NCBI GenBank assembly: GCA_949127705.1
Contig: CASBQJ010000568.1
Span: 1 to 19,423, forward strand
Reading direction: 5' to 3'
Source of the DNA: Synechococcales cyanobacterium PMM_0085
GTDB lineage: Bacteria; Cyanobacteriota; Cyanobacteriia; Elainellales; Elainellaceae
DNA: 19,423 nt
In this document: positions 7,693-14,448 of the stretch, piece by piece
Numbering within the stretch: position 1 is the stretch's first letter
Layout: every line of letters starts with the position of its first letter
Made by a program: the position numbers and the translations under genes
Notes under the pieces: generated by a model
Databases searched by the model: none
Told to the model about the DNA's origin: nothing
What the model saw: only the letters and a program-made list of their open reading frames with translations

Positions 7693-8260
7693 TCAATTTC
7701 CTCGAAAGGGAGCAGCCCAGGGAGCATGGATGGACGCGATGCTGCCCCAGGGATGTGAATTGTTATTTGAAATACAAAACTCTGGCATGATGCTAAGGTG
7801 AAGAAAAATCTCCTACCTAAAATACTTCAATGCTCTACAACTCATGGGTTGCAGAACATTGCCGATGATTCGCGGAACAGACAGGAAGTTGCGTATTCTG
7901 GTATACGTTTAGAGCGTGGGAAAAAAATTCTCACATCCTAAACGGATGATCCACTGAGCAATTCCTGCTCAATAGCCAAATTCAGGCATTACCTTTCCAC
8001 AGAGACCAGGTAACCAATTTGACTAATTTCAGTCTCAAAAACCTGCGGAGACGAACATCACTCACGTCCTGCTGCCGATTGATCTGCTGGCAACTGCAGG
8101 GGCGTTGAATTCGCATCAGCGTCTTTTGAGTGAATTATAGCGCGCAAACGCCGCAACACTGCGGAAAGTGCATGATTTGTGAGAAATTTGAGTCTACGTA
8201 GAAGTGATGATGCATGGGAGTCGCACGCTTCCATGCATCGCCCAGTAACAAAGGTGGGGC
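7693..8260 (-). promoter_or_regulatory. rne leader and intergenic region
   Basis: This 568-bp gap precedes rne on the minus strand and holds no gene. Going towards rne it contains a hairpin just after the radical SAM gene (8209-8239), a TGAGCA/TGCTCA stem (7955-7971), a CATCC/GGATG stem (7934-7948) followed by TGAGAA and seven U residues (7921-7927), and two mutually exclusive stems next to the rne Shine-Dalgarno (7708-7748). A long leader with U-rich and structured parts fits the known autoregulation of RNase E through its own 5' UTR, but here that is inference. I could not fix a promoter. Confidence 0.5.
8209..8239 (-). repeat. 12-bp hairpin 3' of the radical SAM gene
   Basis: GATGCATGGGAG (8209-8220) pairs with CTTCCATGCATC (8228-8239) over a 7-nt loop, with one G-T pair. 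It begins 21 nt after the stop codon of the radical SAM gene. No T run follows on the minus strand, so it may be a 3' stabilising stem or a processing site rather than an intrinsic terminator. Confidence 0.6.
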
Positions 8261-10936
8261 TTATAGCGTGAACTCCAGCCGCTGGCGATGGCTGTGGATG
8301 AGCTGAAGTTGCTGGTGAGAAACCTGCTCCAGCATATAGATTAGATGTTCTGGCCGCAGCAGGGTGCCATCATTTCGACAGCTGCCAACATACCGCAAAG
8401 CGATGCTAGTATCTGGCATTGGCGGCTGGACAAAGGGAGTAGGAACGGCATTGGAATCGATCAGCTCTAATTCAAAGAGGCGATCGCGCAAATTGATTTG
8501 CTGGTGCTTGCCAGATTTGGTGGTTTGCTCATACAGCAGCTCTGAGGATTCCAGAACCGATTCAATCCAGCGCTGTGGCTGCTGGTTTAGTTCCACAGCC
8601 GTGGTTTCGGCCTCTGCCGCTAGCCCCACCAAGAGGTAGTACTCAGCCCGTTCTAATAGCTGGGTTGCGGCGGGAGTATGGGGGGCGATCGCCTCCACCC
8701 GAAATAGGGGAATATGCGTCGGCAGCTGAGCAGCCAGCCGGGACAAAAACTCATCCGGTGGCATCACTGTGGTCAGATCAAAATCGACGACCTCGCCAGA
8801 ACTAGTAGCTCCCAACGGCAGCGCACTAGCCGGAACAATTCGGGGATTGGGATGAAAGCCGCCCGTATAGGAAACAGGTAGAGCCGCCCGCCGTACTGCC
8901 CGATCAAACAGCCGCACCAGATCTAAGTGGCTAATTAAGGCCATATCGTAGAGTTTGCCAAACCAGACCCGTAACCGCTGCGATCGCTCTGTGTTGGGCA
9001 CAAAGTGATGTTCAAACTTGGGAATAGGCAACGGTGGCACAACCACGTTATGACCAAAATCGGCTCCGCATACCCCGCAATGCGAACAGCCATCAAACGA
9101 GCAATCTGGTACTGTCGCCGCCGCCAGTGCCCGCATTAAATCCTCTTGGAGCCAAGTTTTATCGACTCCAGAATCAATATGATCCCACGGTAGAGGAGCA
9201 CTATAAGCAGCCGCTTCAGCCTTCATCCCTCCGCCTTCATCTTGACCAAATAGGTTCCACTCGCCCGCCTCAACCTGACGGTATTTCCAGGTCAAGTCAG
9301 ATTCGGCGATCGCCTGTGTCCAGGCTGCAAACGCTCGCTCTTGGTTTTCCCACCAAGAATCTTCGCGGGCTCCTAGCTCCCAAGCTCGACGGATCACAGC
9401 ACAGAGGCGGCGATCGCCCCGTCCGACAAAATCTTCCATTGCCGAAATGTGGACATCCGTGAAGTTAGCCTTTAACCCTCTAATCGTCCGAAATTCTTGC
9501 CGCAGCAAGGCTTGCTTGCGCTCAAACTCAGTAGTGGAAACCGAGTGCCACTGAAAGGGGGTATGGGGTTTGGGCGTAAAGTTAGAAATTGTGACATTAA
9601 AGTTAATGGGCCTACGGCCTTTGGCGCGGCACATTTGCTGGAGCCAGCGGAGCGTTTCGGCAATCCCCAAAACATCGGCATCGGTTTCTCCCGGCAAACC
9701 GATCATAAAGTAGAGTTTCACCTTATCCCAACCCTGCTCGTAGGCGGTTTGCACCCCGCGCAGCAATTCTTCGTTGGTTAACCCTTTGTTGATGATGTCT
9801 CGCAGGCGCTGAGTCCCTGCCTCTGGAGCAAAGGTCAGCCCACCCTTGCGGGTGCCACCAATGATATTGGCAATGTTTTCATCAAAGCGATCAACTCGCT
9901 GACTGGGTAAGCTCAGGGAAATATTTTCATCTTTGAGGCGATTTTTGATTTCTAGCCCCACCGCCGGCAGAGCCAAGTAATCAGAACAGCTAAGAGAAAG
10001 CAAAGAGAACTCGTTATACCCCGTTTCCCGCATGCCTCGTTCAATGGTATCAATCACCTGCTCTGGCTCAACATCGCGCGCTGGCCGAGTCAACATTCCC
10101 GGTTGACAAAAGCGACAGCCTCGGGTGCAGCCTCGACGAATTTCGATCACCAGGCGATCGTGGACAGTTTCGACAAAGGGCACCAACCCAATCGAATAGG
10201 CAGGCATAGGAGGCGCTACTCGCCGCAGCACTCGTTCCGGCACGCCATCCCGGTTAGGATGCACCGCTCCTCCGGCACCGGGCGCATAAAATTGAGGAAC
10301 GTAAACGCCAGGAACCTGGGCTAAATCTAGCAATAGCTCTTCCCGACTTAGCCCTGCCGCTTTGCCTTCTTCCAAAACCAGACCAATTTCAGGCAGCAGC
10401 TCCTCGCCATCGCCGAGGGCAATGAAGTCAAAGAAATCGGCATAGGGTTCGGGATTAGACGTCGCCGTCTGCCCGCCTGCAAAGATTAGCGGGTAGCTTC
10501 CCTGCTCCACATTCCACGCACCAGGGGCGTGGCGCTCTTGCCAGGTGAAGGGAATCCCCGCTAAGTGCAGCATTTCCAAAATATTAGTCGCACCTAGCTC
10601 GTAGCTGAGACTAAAGCCCAAGATATCGAATTCAGTTACAGCTCGCCGAGACTCTACCCCAAATAGAGGCGTGCGGGTAGCCTGCAATTTTGCCGCCAAG
10701 TCGGGCGCGGGCAGGTAGGCGCGATCGCACAACTGCCGAGGCTGAGTATTGAGAATGCTATAAAGAATAATGTGCCCCAGGTTTGAGGCTCCCACCTCAT
10801 AGATCTCTGGATAGGTCAGCACCCACCGAATCTGAGCCGCATGCCAAGGTTTGTGGACGGCTCCTAGCTCATTGCCCAAATAGCGCGCGGGGCGAAGAAT
10901 GTCTGACGTCAGCAACTGCTCAACCGCAATACTCAC
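8261..10936 (-). CDS. Radical SAM protein fused to DUF2344 (TIGR03960/TIGR03936 type)
   Basis: This 891-residue protein of unknown reaction joins two modules. The N-terminal part (about 1-260) has the B12-binding-like region (RWVLTYPEIYEVGASNLGH) found before such radical SAM cores. The core carries CTRGCRFC (C270, C274, C277) for a [4Fe-4S] cluster that cleaves S-adenosylmethionine, and runs to about 560. A second cysteine group (C612, C617, C620, C623) may hold another cluster or a metal. The C-terminal DUF2344 domain starts near 655 (RVWFGKLYDMALISHLDLVRLFDRA). In other bacteria the two modules are often separate genes near RNase E/G; here the fusion lies directly upstream of rne, which hints at RNA modification or ribosome-related work, unproven. 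GTG 10936 has a good Shine-Dalgarno, GAGGA, 7 nt upstream. Confidence 0.93.
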   Translation of the reverse strand: MSIAVEQLLTSDILRPARYLGNELGAVHKPWHAAQIRWVLTYPEIYEVGASNLGHIILYSILNTQPRQLCDRAYLPAPDLAAKLQATRTPLFGVESRRAVTEFDILGFSLSYELGATNILEMLHLAGIPFTWQERHAPGAWNVEQGSYPLIFAGGQTATSNPEPYADFFDFIALGDGEELLPEIGLVLEEGKAAGLSREELLLDLAQVPGVYVPQFYAPGAGGAVHPNRDGVPERVLRRVAPPMPAYSIGLVPFVETVHDRLVIEIRRGCTRGCRFCQPGMLTRPARDVEPEQVIDTIERGMRETGYNEFSLLSLSCSDYLALPAVGLEIKNRLKDENISLSLPSQRVDRFDENIANIIGGTRKGGLTFAPEAGTQRLRDIINKGLTNEELLRGVQTAYEQGWDKVKLYFMIGLPGETDADVLGIAETLRWLQQMCRAKGRRPINFNVTISNFTPKPHTPFQWHSVSTTEFERKQALLRQEFRTIRGLKANFTDVHISAMEDFVGRGDRRLCAVIRRAWELGAREDSWWENQERAFAAWTQAIAESDLTWKYRQVEAGEWNLFGQDEGGGMKAEAAAYSAPLPWDHIDSGVDKTWLQEDLMRALAAATVPDCSFDGCSHCGVCGADFGHNVVVPPLPIPKFEHHFVPNTERSQRLRVWFGKLYDMALISHLDLVRLFDRAVRRAALPVSYTGGFHPNPRIVPASALPLGATSSGEVVDFDLTTVMPPDEFLSRLAAQLPTHIPLFRVEAIAPHTPAATQLLERAEYYLLVGLAAEAETTAVELNQQPQRWIESVLESSELLYEQTTKSGKHQQINLRDRLFELELIDSNAVPTPFVQPPMPDTSIALRYVGSCRNDGTLLRPEHLIYMLEQVSHQQLQLIHSHRQRLEFTL

Positions 10937-11031
10937 TACTTGTCCTCACTTCAGCACGTCTCTTAAGATCTCTAATACTAGATCTCTCCAGCTGTTTAAG
11001 GAGTGCCAACTCAGAAACTTACAGATTTTCT

Positions 11032-11050
11032 AGTCAAATAATATTTGACT
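11032..11050. promoter_or_regulatory. Perfect 19-bp palindrome upstream of radical SAM gene
   Basis: AGTCAAATA-A-TATTTGACT is a perfect palindrome with 9-bp arms and one central base, 96 bp upstream of the GTG start of the radical SAM gene. Symmetry and position suit an operator for a dimeric regulator, but no regulator is identified, and it could also be part of the neighbouring mobile-element debris. Confidence 0.4.
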
Positions 11051-11189
11051 TCTACTTGCCAGAGGCACAAAACCTGAGCTTTATTAACTGCTCAGCCTTC
11101 ACAATGCTAAGTTTTCTCAAGATCTCTAAATTATCGGAAAACTGGGTCTAAAACCCTGTGCTTCTAGCACGGCTTTGGATTAAAATAGG

Positions 11190-11447
11190 AACGTCTACAG
11201 GCTCAAGACGCGTTGAACAGCATAAGCTTCTACAGCCACGATGAGAGCGCACCTAGACCGCTTAAAAGGGCAATGGTTAAGTCTAACCCTGGCAAGCAAT
11301 CAAGACCACACATTAAGCTTTTGAGCAAAGTCGCCATAGGGCATTGGGAGACTCTAAACGGACACGGATCGACCGTAAGACTACTTCGGTAGCAAGTTGA
11401 AATGATGTGTCAAGAATCCTCGGCGTTCACGCCGGGGAGTATGTCAA
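11190..11447 (+). mobile_element. Relic of an IS200/IS605-type element, right end with tnpB tail
   Basis: One frame from about 11189 to 11392 is open (ERLQAQDALN...GHWETLNGHGSTVRLLR, stop TAG at 11393) and resembles the degenerate C-terminal tails of cyanobacterial TnpB proteins. It is followed by CAAGAATCCTCGGCG-TTCA-CGCCGGGGAGTATGTCAA-like sequence (split here: stem 11418-11437, flank to 11447), the usual look of an IS605-type right-end hairpin. In complete elements this 3' segment also encodes the guide (omega) RNA of TnpB. The TnpB catalytic core, its zinc finger and the left end are absent, so the element is dead. The assignment rests on memory of similar ends, and the left boundary is unknown. 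Confidence 0.5.
11418..11437 (+). repeat. Right-end hairpin of the IS605-type relic
   Basis: CCTCGGCG (11418-11425) pairs with CGCCGGGG (11430-11437) over a TTCA loop, 8 bp with one T-G pair, flanked by GAAT on the left and AGTATGTCAA on the right. This is the form of the subterminal hairpin recognised by the TnpA HUH transposase at IS200/IS605 right ends. Confidence 0.6.
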
Positions 11448-11469
11448 AAATGTCAGTTTTCCCCCAAGC

Positions 11470-11511
11470 AAAAAGCGGACTGTAAACTAAGTTCTACTGT
11501 CCGCTTTTTTT
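11470..11511 (+). terminator. Strong intrinsic terminator, possibly bidirectional
   Basis: AAAAAGCGGAC (11470-11480) pairs with GTCCGCTTTTT (11499-11509), and inside it GTA/TAC can add three pairs after a T-T mismatch. On the plus strand the stem ends in seven T residues. On the minus strand five T residues follow it, so it could also terminate the STAS gene transcript coming from the right, 244 bp after its stop. On the plus strand no gene ends nearby except the IS605-type relic. Confidence 0.75.
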
Positions 11512-11754
11512 GAGCCAGTATCGTGGCTGATTCAGGATTGAAACTCTTGCAAAACTGCCCCCACTACCTCTAGCGACCGTTTACCCTGCACAGAGAATGA
11601 GGGGGGCATTCCTGCCTACAATTTACAATCACTCCATCCCCAATGGCGCTATGCTATCTAAGTGGATTTAAGCAATCCATACAGCAGCGGCATCTCCCTC
11701 CAGTTTAGGCTCAGCGTACTGAGCTGGAAACATCAGAGGAAACTTAAACAGGAT

Positions 11755-12090
11755 TTAAGCGATCGCAGCCTTATAAGCAGAGCGATTTTCGAATATTTTG
11801 AACGCTCGGTCTAGCTGAGTCACTTCAAAAATAATGCGGATCGAAGCAGGAACGCAGCAAATTCCGAAATCTTTATCCATTTGCTGAGAGAGAGTCAGTG
11901 CTGATACCAATGACATCAATCCGGCGCTGTCTAATGAATCGACCAGACCAAGATCCACCAGAATAGAGGTGTGCTGATCAGATGATACTGTTTCTAGAAG
12001 CTGCTGCTGAAACTCTGTCGCATTGGAGGCATTGATGTGCCCAGTCGGCTGAACAATGGTCATGGAAGGCTGTACTAGAAGATTCTGCAT
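11755..12090 (-). CDS. STAS-domain protein (anti-sigma factor antagonist-like)
   Basis: The gene encodes a 111-residue single STAS domain, the normal length for SpoIIAA/RsbV-like switches. The fold is visible as a beta-rich N-terminus (MTIVQPTGHINASNATEF), then LVDLGLVDSLDSAGLMSLVSAL and IIFEVTQLDRAFKIF. The DSAGL motif keeps the serine (S55) that partner-switching kinases phosphorylate, so the protein is probably regulated by a cognate kinase and phosphatase encoded elsewhere. Its target could be an anti-sigma factor or another signalling protein; the context does not say. ATG 12090 has CAGGA 9 nt upstream. The gene stands alone with wide non-coding flanks. Confidence 0.88.
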   Translation of the reverse strand: MQNLLVQPSMTIVQPTGHINASNATEFQQQLLETVSSDQHTSILVDLGLVDSLDSAGLMSLVSALTLSQQMDKDFGICCVPASIRIIFEVTQLDRAFKIFENRSAYKAAIA

Positions 12091-12465
12091 TTACTACTAT
12101 CCTGCTTCGCTGGTTACGCTATGGTGAACAATCTCACGGCGGAAAATTGAACTAATTAAAACTTGAGATGTAGAGAATATAGCCTCCCAACTCTGTAAAA
12201 ACTAGCAAATCTAAGTCATTTTGCGGAAACTTTAAGCGTCGAGCGACCTTTTATAAAGTTTTGAACAAGTATTTAGATCGAACAGTACGGAAATATACAG
12301 TTCTTATCTGGCATATTTTTTGCACTGACAAAATGAAGTGATTTAAATCACGCTCTAGTCAGGCTGAAGATCACGTCTCTATCCGGGCTAGGATCACGCC
12401 GCAGTTTTGAAATTCGACAGAGAATCAGGATGTCAGCGTTCCCCTGATTTTGCGATGGTAACAGT
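12091..12465. other. Divergent intergenic region STAS gene / 64-aa gene
   Basis: These 375 bp separate two divergent genes and probably contain both promoters. The middle is AT-rich. I see no gene. The only clear structure is the stem AATCAGG (12423-12429) / CCTGATT (12443-12449), which ends 16 nt before the ATG of the 64-residue gene. Confidence 0.4.
12423..12449 (+). promoter_or_regulatory. Hairpin just upstream of the 64-aa gene start
   Basis: AATCAGG and CCTGATT form a 7-bp stem, extendable by a G-T and an A-T pair, with a 13-nt loop and a short T stretch after it. It occupies the position where a ribosome-binding site would be expected; no Shine-Dalgarno is visible between it and the ATG. 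Confidence 0.35.
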
Positions 12466-12660
12466 ATGAAAACTACCCACGTTATTCGTAAACTCGTATC
12501 AAAGGCTCTTCACATTAGGCAACTCACACCAGATATTGAAAATGAGATTAACTACGAACTAACTCGCCTAGGTCATATCTCGGATGCAGATTATGAGGCA
12601 TTAGAGCTACTCATGTCTGAAATGGATGCTGGACGAATTCGGTTAGTCCCTAGTTCCTAA
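12466..12660 (+). CDS. Small conserved cyanobacterial protein, unknown function
   Basis: The 64-residue acidic-tailed protein (MKTTHVIRKLVSKALHIRQL... ending MSEMDAGRIRLVPSS) resembles short cyanobacterial hypothetical proteins I recall with the shared features ENEIN, ISDADYEALELL and MDAGRIRLVPS. It looks wholly helical, with no signal peptide, membrane segment, cysteines or known catalytic motif. A role as a small adaptor or regulator is possible but unsupported. The coding frame has normal codon use, and the ATG is the only sensible start. It is a single gene, divergent from the STAS gene. Confidence 0.75.
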   Translation: MKTTHVIRKLVSKALHIRQLTPDIENEINYELTRLGHISDADYEALELLMSEMDAGRIRLVPSS

Positions 12661-12696
12661 GTCTAAGCGGGGATTAAAATCGAGCTAGAAGGTGGC

Positions 12697-12719
12697 TTTT
12701 TTGGCAGGTCGCCAAAAAA
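12697..12719. repeat. Inverted repeat between convergent small genes
   Basis: TTTTTTGGC (12697-12705) and GCCAAAAAA (12711-12719) form a 9-bp stem with a 5-nt AGGTC loop, 36 bp after the 64-residue gene and between it and the convergent 129-residue gene. Its T and A tracts are arranged the wrong way round for a classic bidirectional terminator, so its role is unclear. Confidence 0.5.
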
Positions 12720-12828
12720 TAACTGGTTAGAGCAACTGCTCAGAGTTGGGGTCAATCGGATGGCCGCCAACTCACATTTAGGTTAAGACACAATAGATGT
12801 AGGTACAGTCAGGCGATCGCCGCTTAAC

Positions 12829-13218
12829 TTAAAGCCGAAAAGCCTCAGGGGATGCTTGCCAAGCTCGACGAGTAAACTCTTGCAGCTGACGGTGTGCAAG
12901 GCGATCGCCTGGTTGAGGCTTGTAAGCACTTAGCTTCGTCAACAGGGGGATCACTTCCGTATCTAAAGCCGCTCGCAAAAGTGCCAATGGCCACAGCAGA
13001 TCTGCCCCTTCCCTCAAATCGCAGATTTGCTCGGCTAGTTCAGCAGCTTGCTCCACTGGATCAGCGTTCCAGTCCGAAGGTGCCTTGCACAGCAGTAACG
13101 GCCGCAGCCAAGACATGGGGCGTAGCTCTGATACCTGGATTACTTCTGCAAACAGTAGAGCATCTCCCTGTTCGATACACACAATTTGATTGGGTTGGAA
13201 GGGTAAACAAGTCGTCAT
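12829..13218 (-). CDS. Conserved cyanobacterial hypothetical protein (129 aa)
   Basis: From ATG 13218 the protein is 129 residues. It begins TTCLPFQPNQIVCIEQGDALLFAEVIQV (shown in part), a beta-rich region, and continues with WLRPLLL, then a helical part with CDLREGADLLWPLALLRAALDTEVIPLL. I recall this pattern from cyanobacterial proteins of unknown function; no catalytic motif, signal peptide or membrane helix is visible. An in-frame ATG at 13305 would add 29 residues that look unlike the family; the internal start has AGGG about 8 nt upstream. It is divergent from clpS, 226 bp away, and could share a control region with it. Confidence 0.75.
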   Translation of the reverse strand: MTTCLPFQPNQIVCIEQGDALLFAEVIQVSELRPMSWLRPLLLCKAPSDWNADPVEQAAELAEQICDLREGADLLWPLALLRAALDTEVIPLLTKLSAYKPQPGDRLAHRQLQEFTRRAWQASPEAFRL

Positions 13219-13309
13219 CCGTTGCCCTAACGCCAGATAATCAGACGTAATAGTTCTATAGACATATTGTAGAAGACATATTATGTCAGTTCTGCCAAAA
13301 TGCATGTTG

Positions 13310-13331
13310 AAGCCACATGGAGAGGTGGCTT
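13310..13331. repeat. Hairpin in the clpS upstream region
   Basis: AAGCCAC (13310-13316) and GTGGCTT (13325-13331) form a perfect 7-bp stem with an 8-nt loop between the divergent 129-aa gene and clpS. Nearby, GACATA-T-TATGTC (13275-13287) is a perfect short palindrome. Both could be regulatory; neither is assigned. Confidence 0.4.
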
Positions 13332-13351
13332 AAGATAGCAAAAGATAGCAG
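13332..13351 (+). repeat. Two-copy 10-bp tandem repeat upstream of clpS
   Basis: AAGATAGCAA (13332-13341) is followed directly by AAGATAGCAG (13342-13351), identical but for the last base. It is another of the short two-copy duplications in this window's intergenic DNA. Confidence 0.8.
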
Positions 13352-13359
13352 AAAACCAG

Positions 13360-13387
13360 TTTACCCGCGCTGTGTCGCAAGCATAAC
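13360..13387 (+). promoter_or_regulatory. Candidate promoter for clpS
   Basis: TTTACC (13360-13365) and CATAAC (13382-13387) resemble -35 and -10 boxes with a 16-bp spacer, about 58 bp before the clpS start. The matches to the consensus are only partial. Confidence 0.25.
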
Positions 13388-13444
13388 AGTGAAGGCAGGA
13401 CTAGGTCAGGCTTGAAGCAACTATTTTCAGAGAGGGTCATAACT

Positions 13445-13726
13445 GTGTCTGTTGAGACCATTGAGCAGCGTTCAACGTCCCGTAAGATTGCACCCCGATA
13501 TCGGGTTTTATTGCACAACGACGATGTCAATCCCATGGAACACGTGGTGGAGGCATTGATTAAGACAGTGACTAGTTTGACAGTGCCTCAAGCCGTGAGC
13601 ATTATGATGGAAGCTCATACCAATGGCATCGCCTTAGTGATTACCTGCGCCCAAGAACATGCCGAATTTTACTGTGAGAGCTTAAAAGGACATGGGTTGA
13701 TTAGCACCATAGAACCAGATGAATAA
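13445..13726 (+). CDS. clpS: ATP-dependent Clp protease adaptor ClpS
   Basis: ClpS delivers N-degron substrates (proteins with destabilising N-terminal residues) to the ClpC/ClpAP-type protease in the cytoplasm. From GTG 13445 the protein is 93 residues and begins MSVETIEQRSTSRK, as cyanobacterial ClpS does. Landmarks are YRVLLHNDDVNPMEHVV, whose N-D pair contacts the substrate amino group, and MMEAHTNG with the conserved His at about residue 58, then ALVITCAQEHAEFYCESLKGHGL (in part). AGAGGG lies 8 nt before the GTG; a TTG at 13412 would add 11 unlikely residues. Cyanobacteria usually encode two ClpS forms; which one this is I cannot say. Confidence 0.95.
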   Translation: MSVETIEQRSTSRKIAPRYRVLLHNDDVNPMEHVVEALIKTVTSLTVPQAVSIMMEAHTNGIALVITCAQEHAEFYCESLKGHGLISTIEPDE

Positions 13727-13785
13727 AATTGGCTAGCTAGAATCAGCTAGATTACCTCAACGATCAAGCCTGCGGTCAGGTACTG

Positions 13786-13811
13786 CTTCAACGCTAAACT
13801 TCAACGCTAAA
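13786..13811 (+). repeat. Two-copy 13-bp tandem repeat (clpS downstream)
   Basis: CTTCAACGCTAAA occurs twice head to tail with no spacer (13786-13798, 13799-13811), both copies identical, between clpS and the next gene. Confidence 0.9.
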
Positions 13812-13848
13812 CAGGGCTAAAGCAGCACCGGATTGAAAGTAAGCGTTG

Positions 13849-13872
13849 TCCGAAGCCCATTTCCGAAGCCCA
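13849..13872 (+). repeat. Two-copy 13-bp-period repeat
   Basis: TCCGAAGCCCA recurs at 13849-13859 and 13862-13872 with a 13-bp period, just upstream of the SRPBCC-like gene. It has the same period as the duplication 60 bp to the left but an unrelated sequence. Confidence 0.85.
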
Positions 13873-13913
13873 CGATTGCCTCAGCTCTTTTCAATTTTTA
13901 TCATCACAAGTTT

Positions 13914-14294
13914 ATGTTAGGAACTTTTCAGCAGAGTCACCTCCGCATTGAAGTTGAAGCGTCGGAGACCTCTATCCGAGAGGCTCTGCTTAGCCCAGAA
14001 CAGTTGCGCCAGTGGATGGCTCCTCAATCCCTTTCTCAAGGGCTGCCCGAATGGCTGCAATTGGGAACTGTTTTTACGAGTTGGACAGGGCCAATCGCCA
14101 TTCAACATCATGTCAATGAGGTTCAATCCAATAGTCTACGTTTGCTGTTAAACCAGGGTATAGACGGGTTTCATCAGTGGCAGTGGGGAGATGGCTGGGT
14201 ACAGTCCTCGTTAGAAGGAGTTTCCCCTTTGCCTTTGAATTTGGGGCAGACGTTTAGCCTTTGGAAACTGAAGCAGTTTTTGACCCACCGTTGA
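13914..14294 (+). CDS. SRPBCC-like (START/Bet v1 fold) protein
   Basis: From ATG 13914 the protein is 126 residues: LRIEVEASETSIREALLSPEQLRQWMAP at the start (in part) has the strand-helix pattern by which SRPBCC domains open, and IAIQHHVNEVQSNSLRLLL and GFHQWQWGDGWVQSSLEG follow as strands. I recall similar cyanobacterial hypothetical proteins of this length. The fold normally binds a hydrophobic ligand, but none is known here and no catalytic residues stand out. An in-frame ATG at 13833 would add 27 residues over the short tandem repeat and is unlikely. No strong Shine-Dalgarno is visible. It is in the same direction as clpS, 187 bp downstream, and converges on hisD. Confidence 0.75.
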   Translation: MLGTFQQSHLRIEVEASETSIREALLSPEQLRQWMAPQSLSQGLPEWLQLGTVFTSWTGPIAIQHHVNEVQSNSLRLLLNQGIDGFHQWQWGDGWVQSSLEGVSPLPLNLGQTFSLWKLKQFLTHR

Positions 14295-14316
14295 GCAATG
14301 AACCATTGACATCGGG

Positions 14317-14342
14317 TATTAACCCCTGGTATTGACCCCTGG
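14317..14342 (+). repeat. Two-copy 13-bp tandem repeat (upstream of hisD 3' end)
   Basis: TATTAACCCCTGG (14317-14329) is followed directly by TATTGACCCCTGG (14330-14342), one mismatch, and then by a partial third start (TA). It lies between the convergent SRPBCC-like gene and hisD. Confidence 0.85.
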
Positions 14343-14448
14343 TAAAAACTGGTGAACAGAGCAGTCTTGAAAGTGACTTCACCCGTTTCTACCAGGCTAA
14401 ACCTAGACGAGTGACTTGAACAATCCGTTGACTAGGGCGATCGCTAAA

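Larger units (their letters stand above)
10937..11754. other. 818-bp intergenic region with mobile-element debris
   Basis: No intact gene is visible. From left to right it holds the upstream region of the radical SAM gene with three AGATCTCT copies (10966, 10980 and 11120 area) and a 19-bp palindrome (11032-11050), then an IS200/IS605-like right-end relic (about 11190-11447), a strong terminator (11470-11511), and about 240 bp before the STAS gene stop with only short stems (TGGATT/AATCCA at 11663-11679; CTCAG/CTGAG near 11711-11724). Confidence 0.55.

Noticed and set aside
10783..11151. A 122-codon frame covering the start of the radical SAM gene on the other strand
   Set aside because: It mostly overlaps the antisense of a certain gene and then runs into non-coding debris; no family resemblance.
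12697..12719. The T6-GGC / GCC-A6 inverted repeat as a bidirectional terminator
   Set aside because: The T tract precedes and the A tract follows the GC stem on both strands, the reverse of a terminator.
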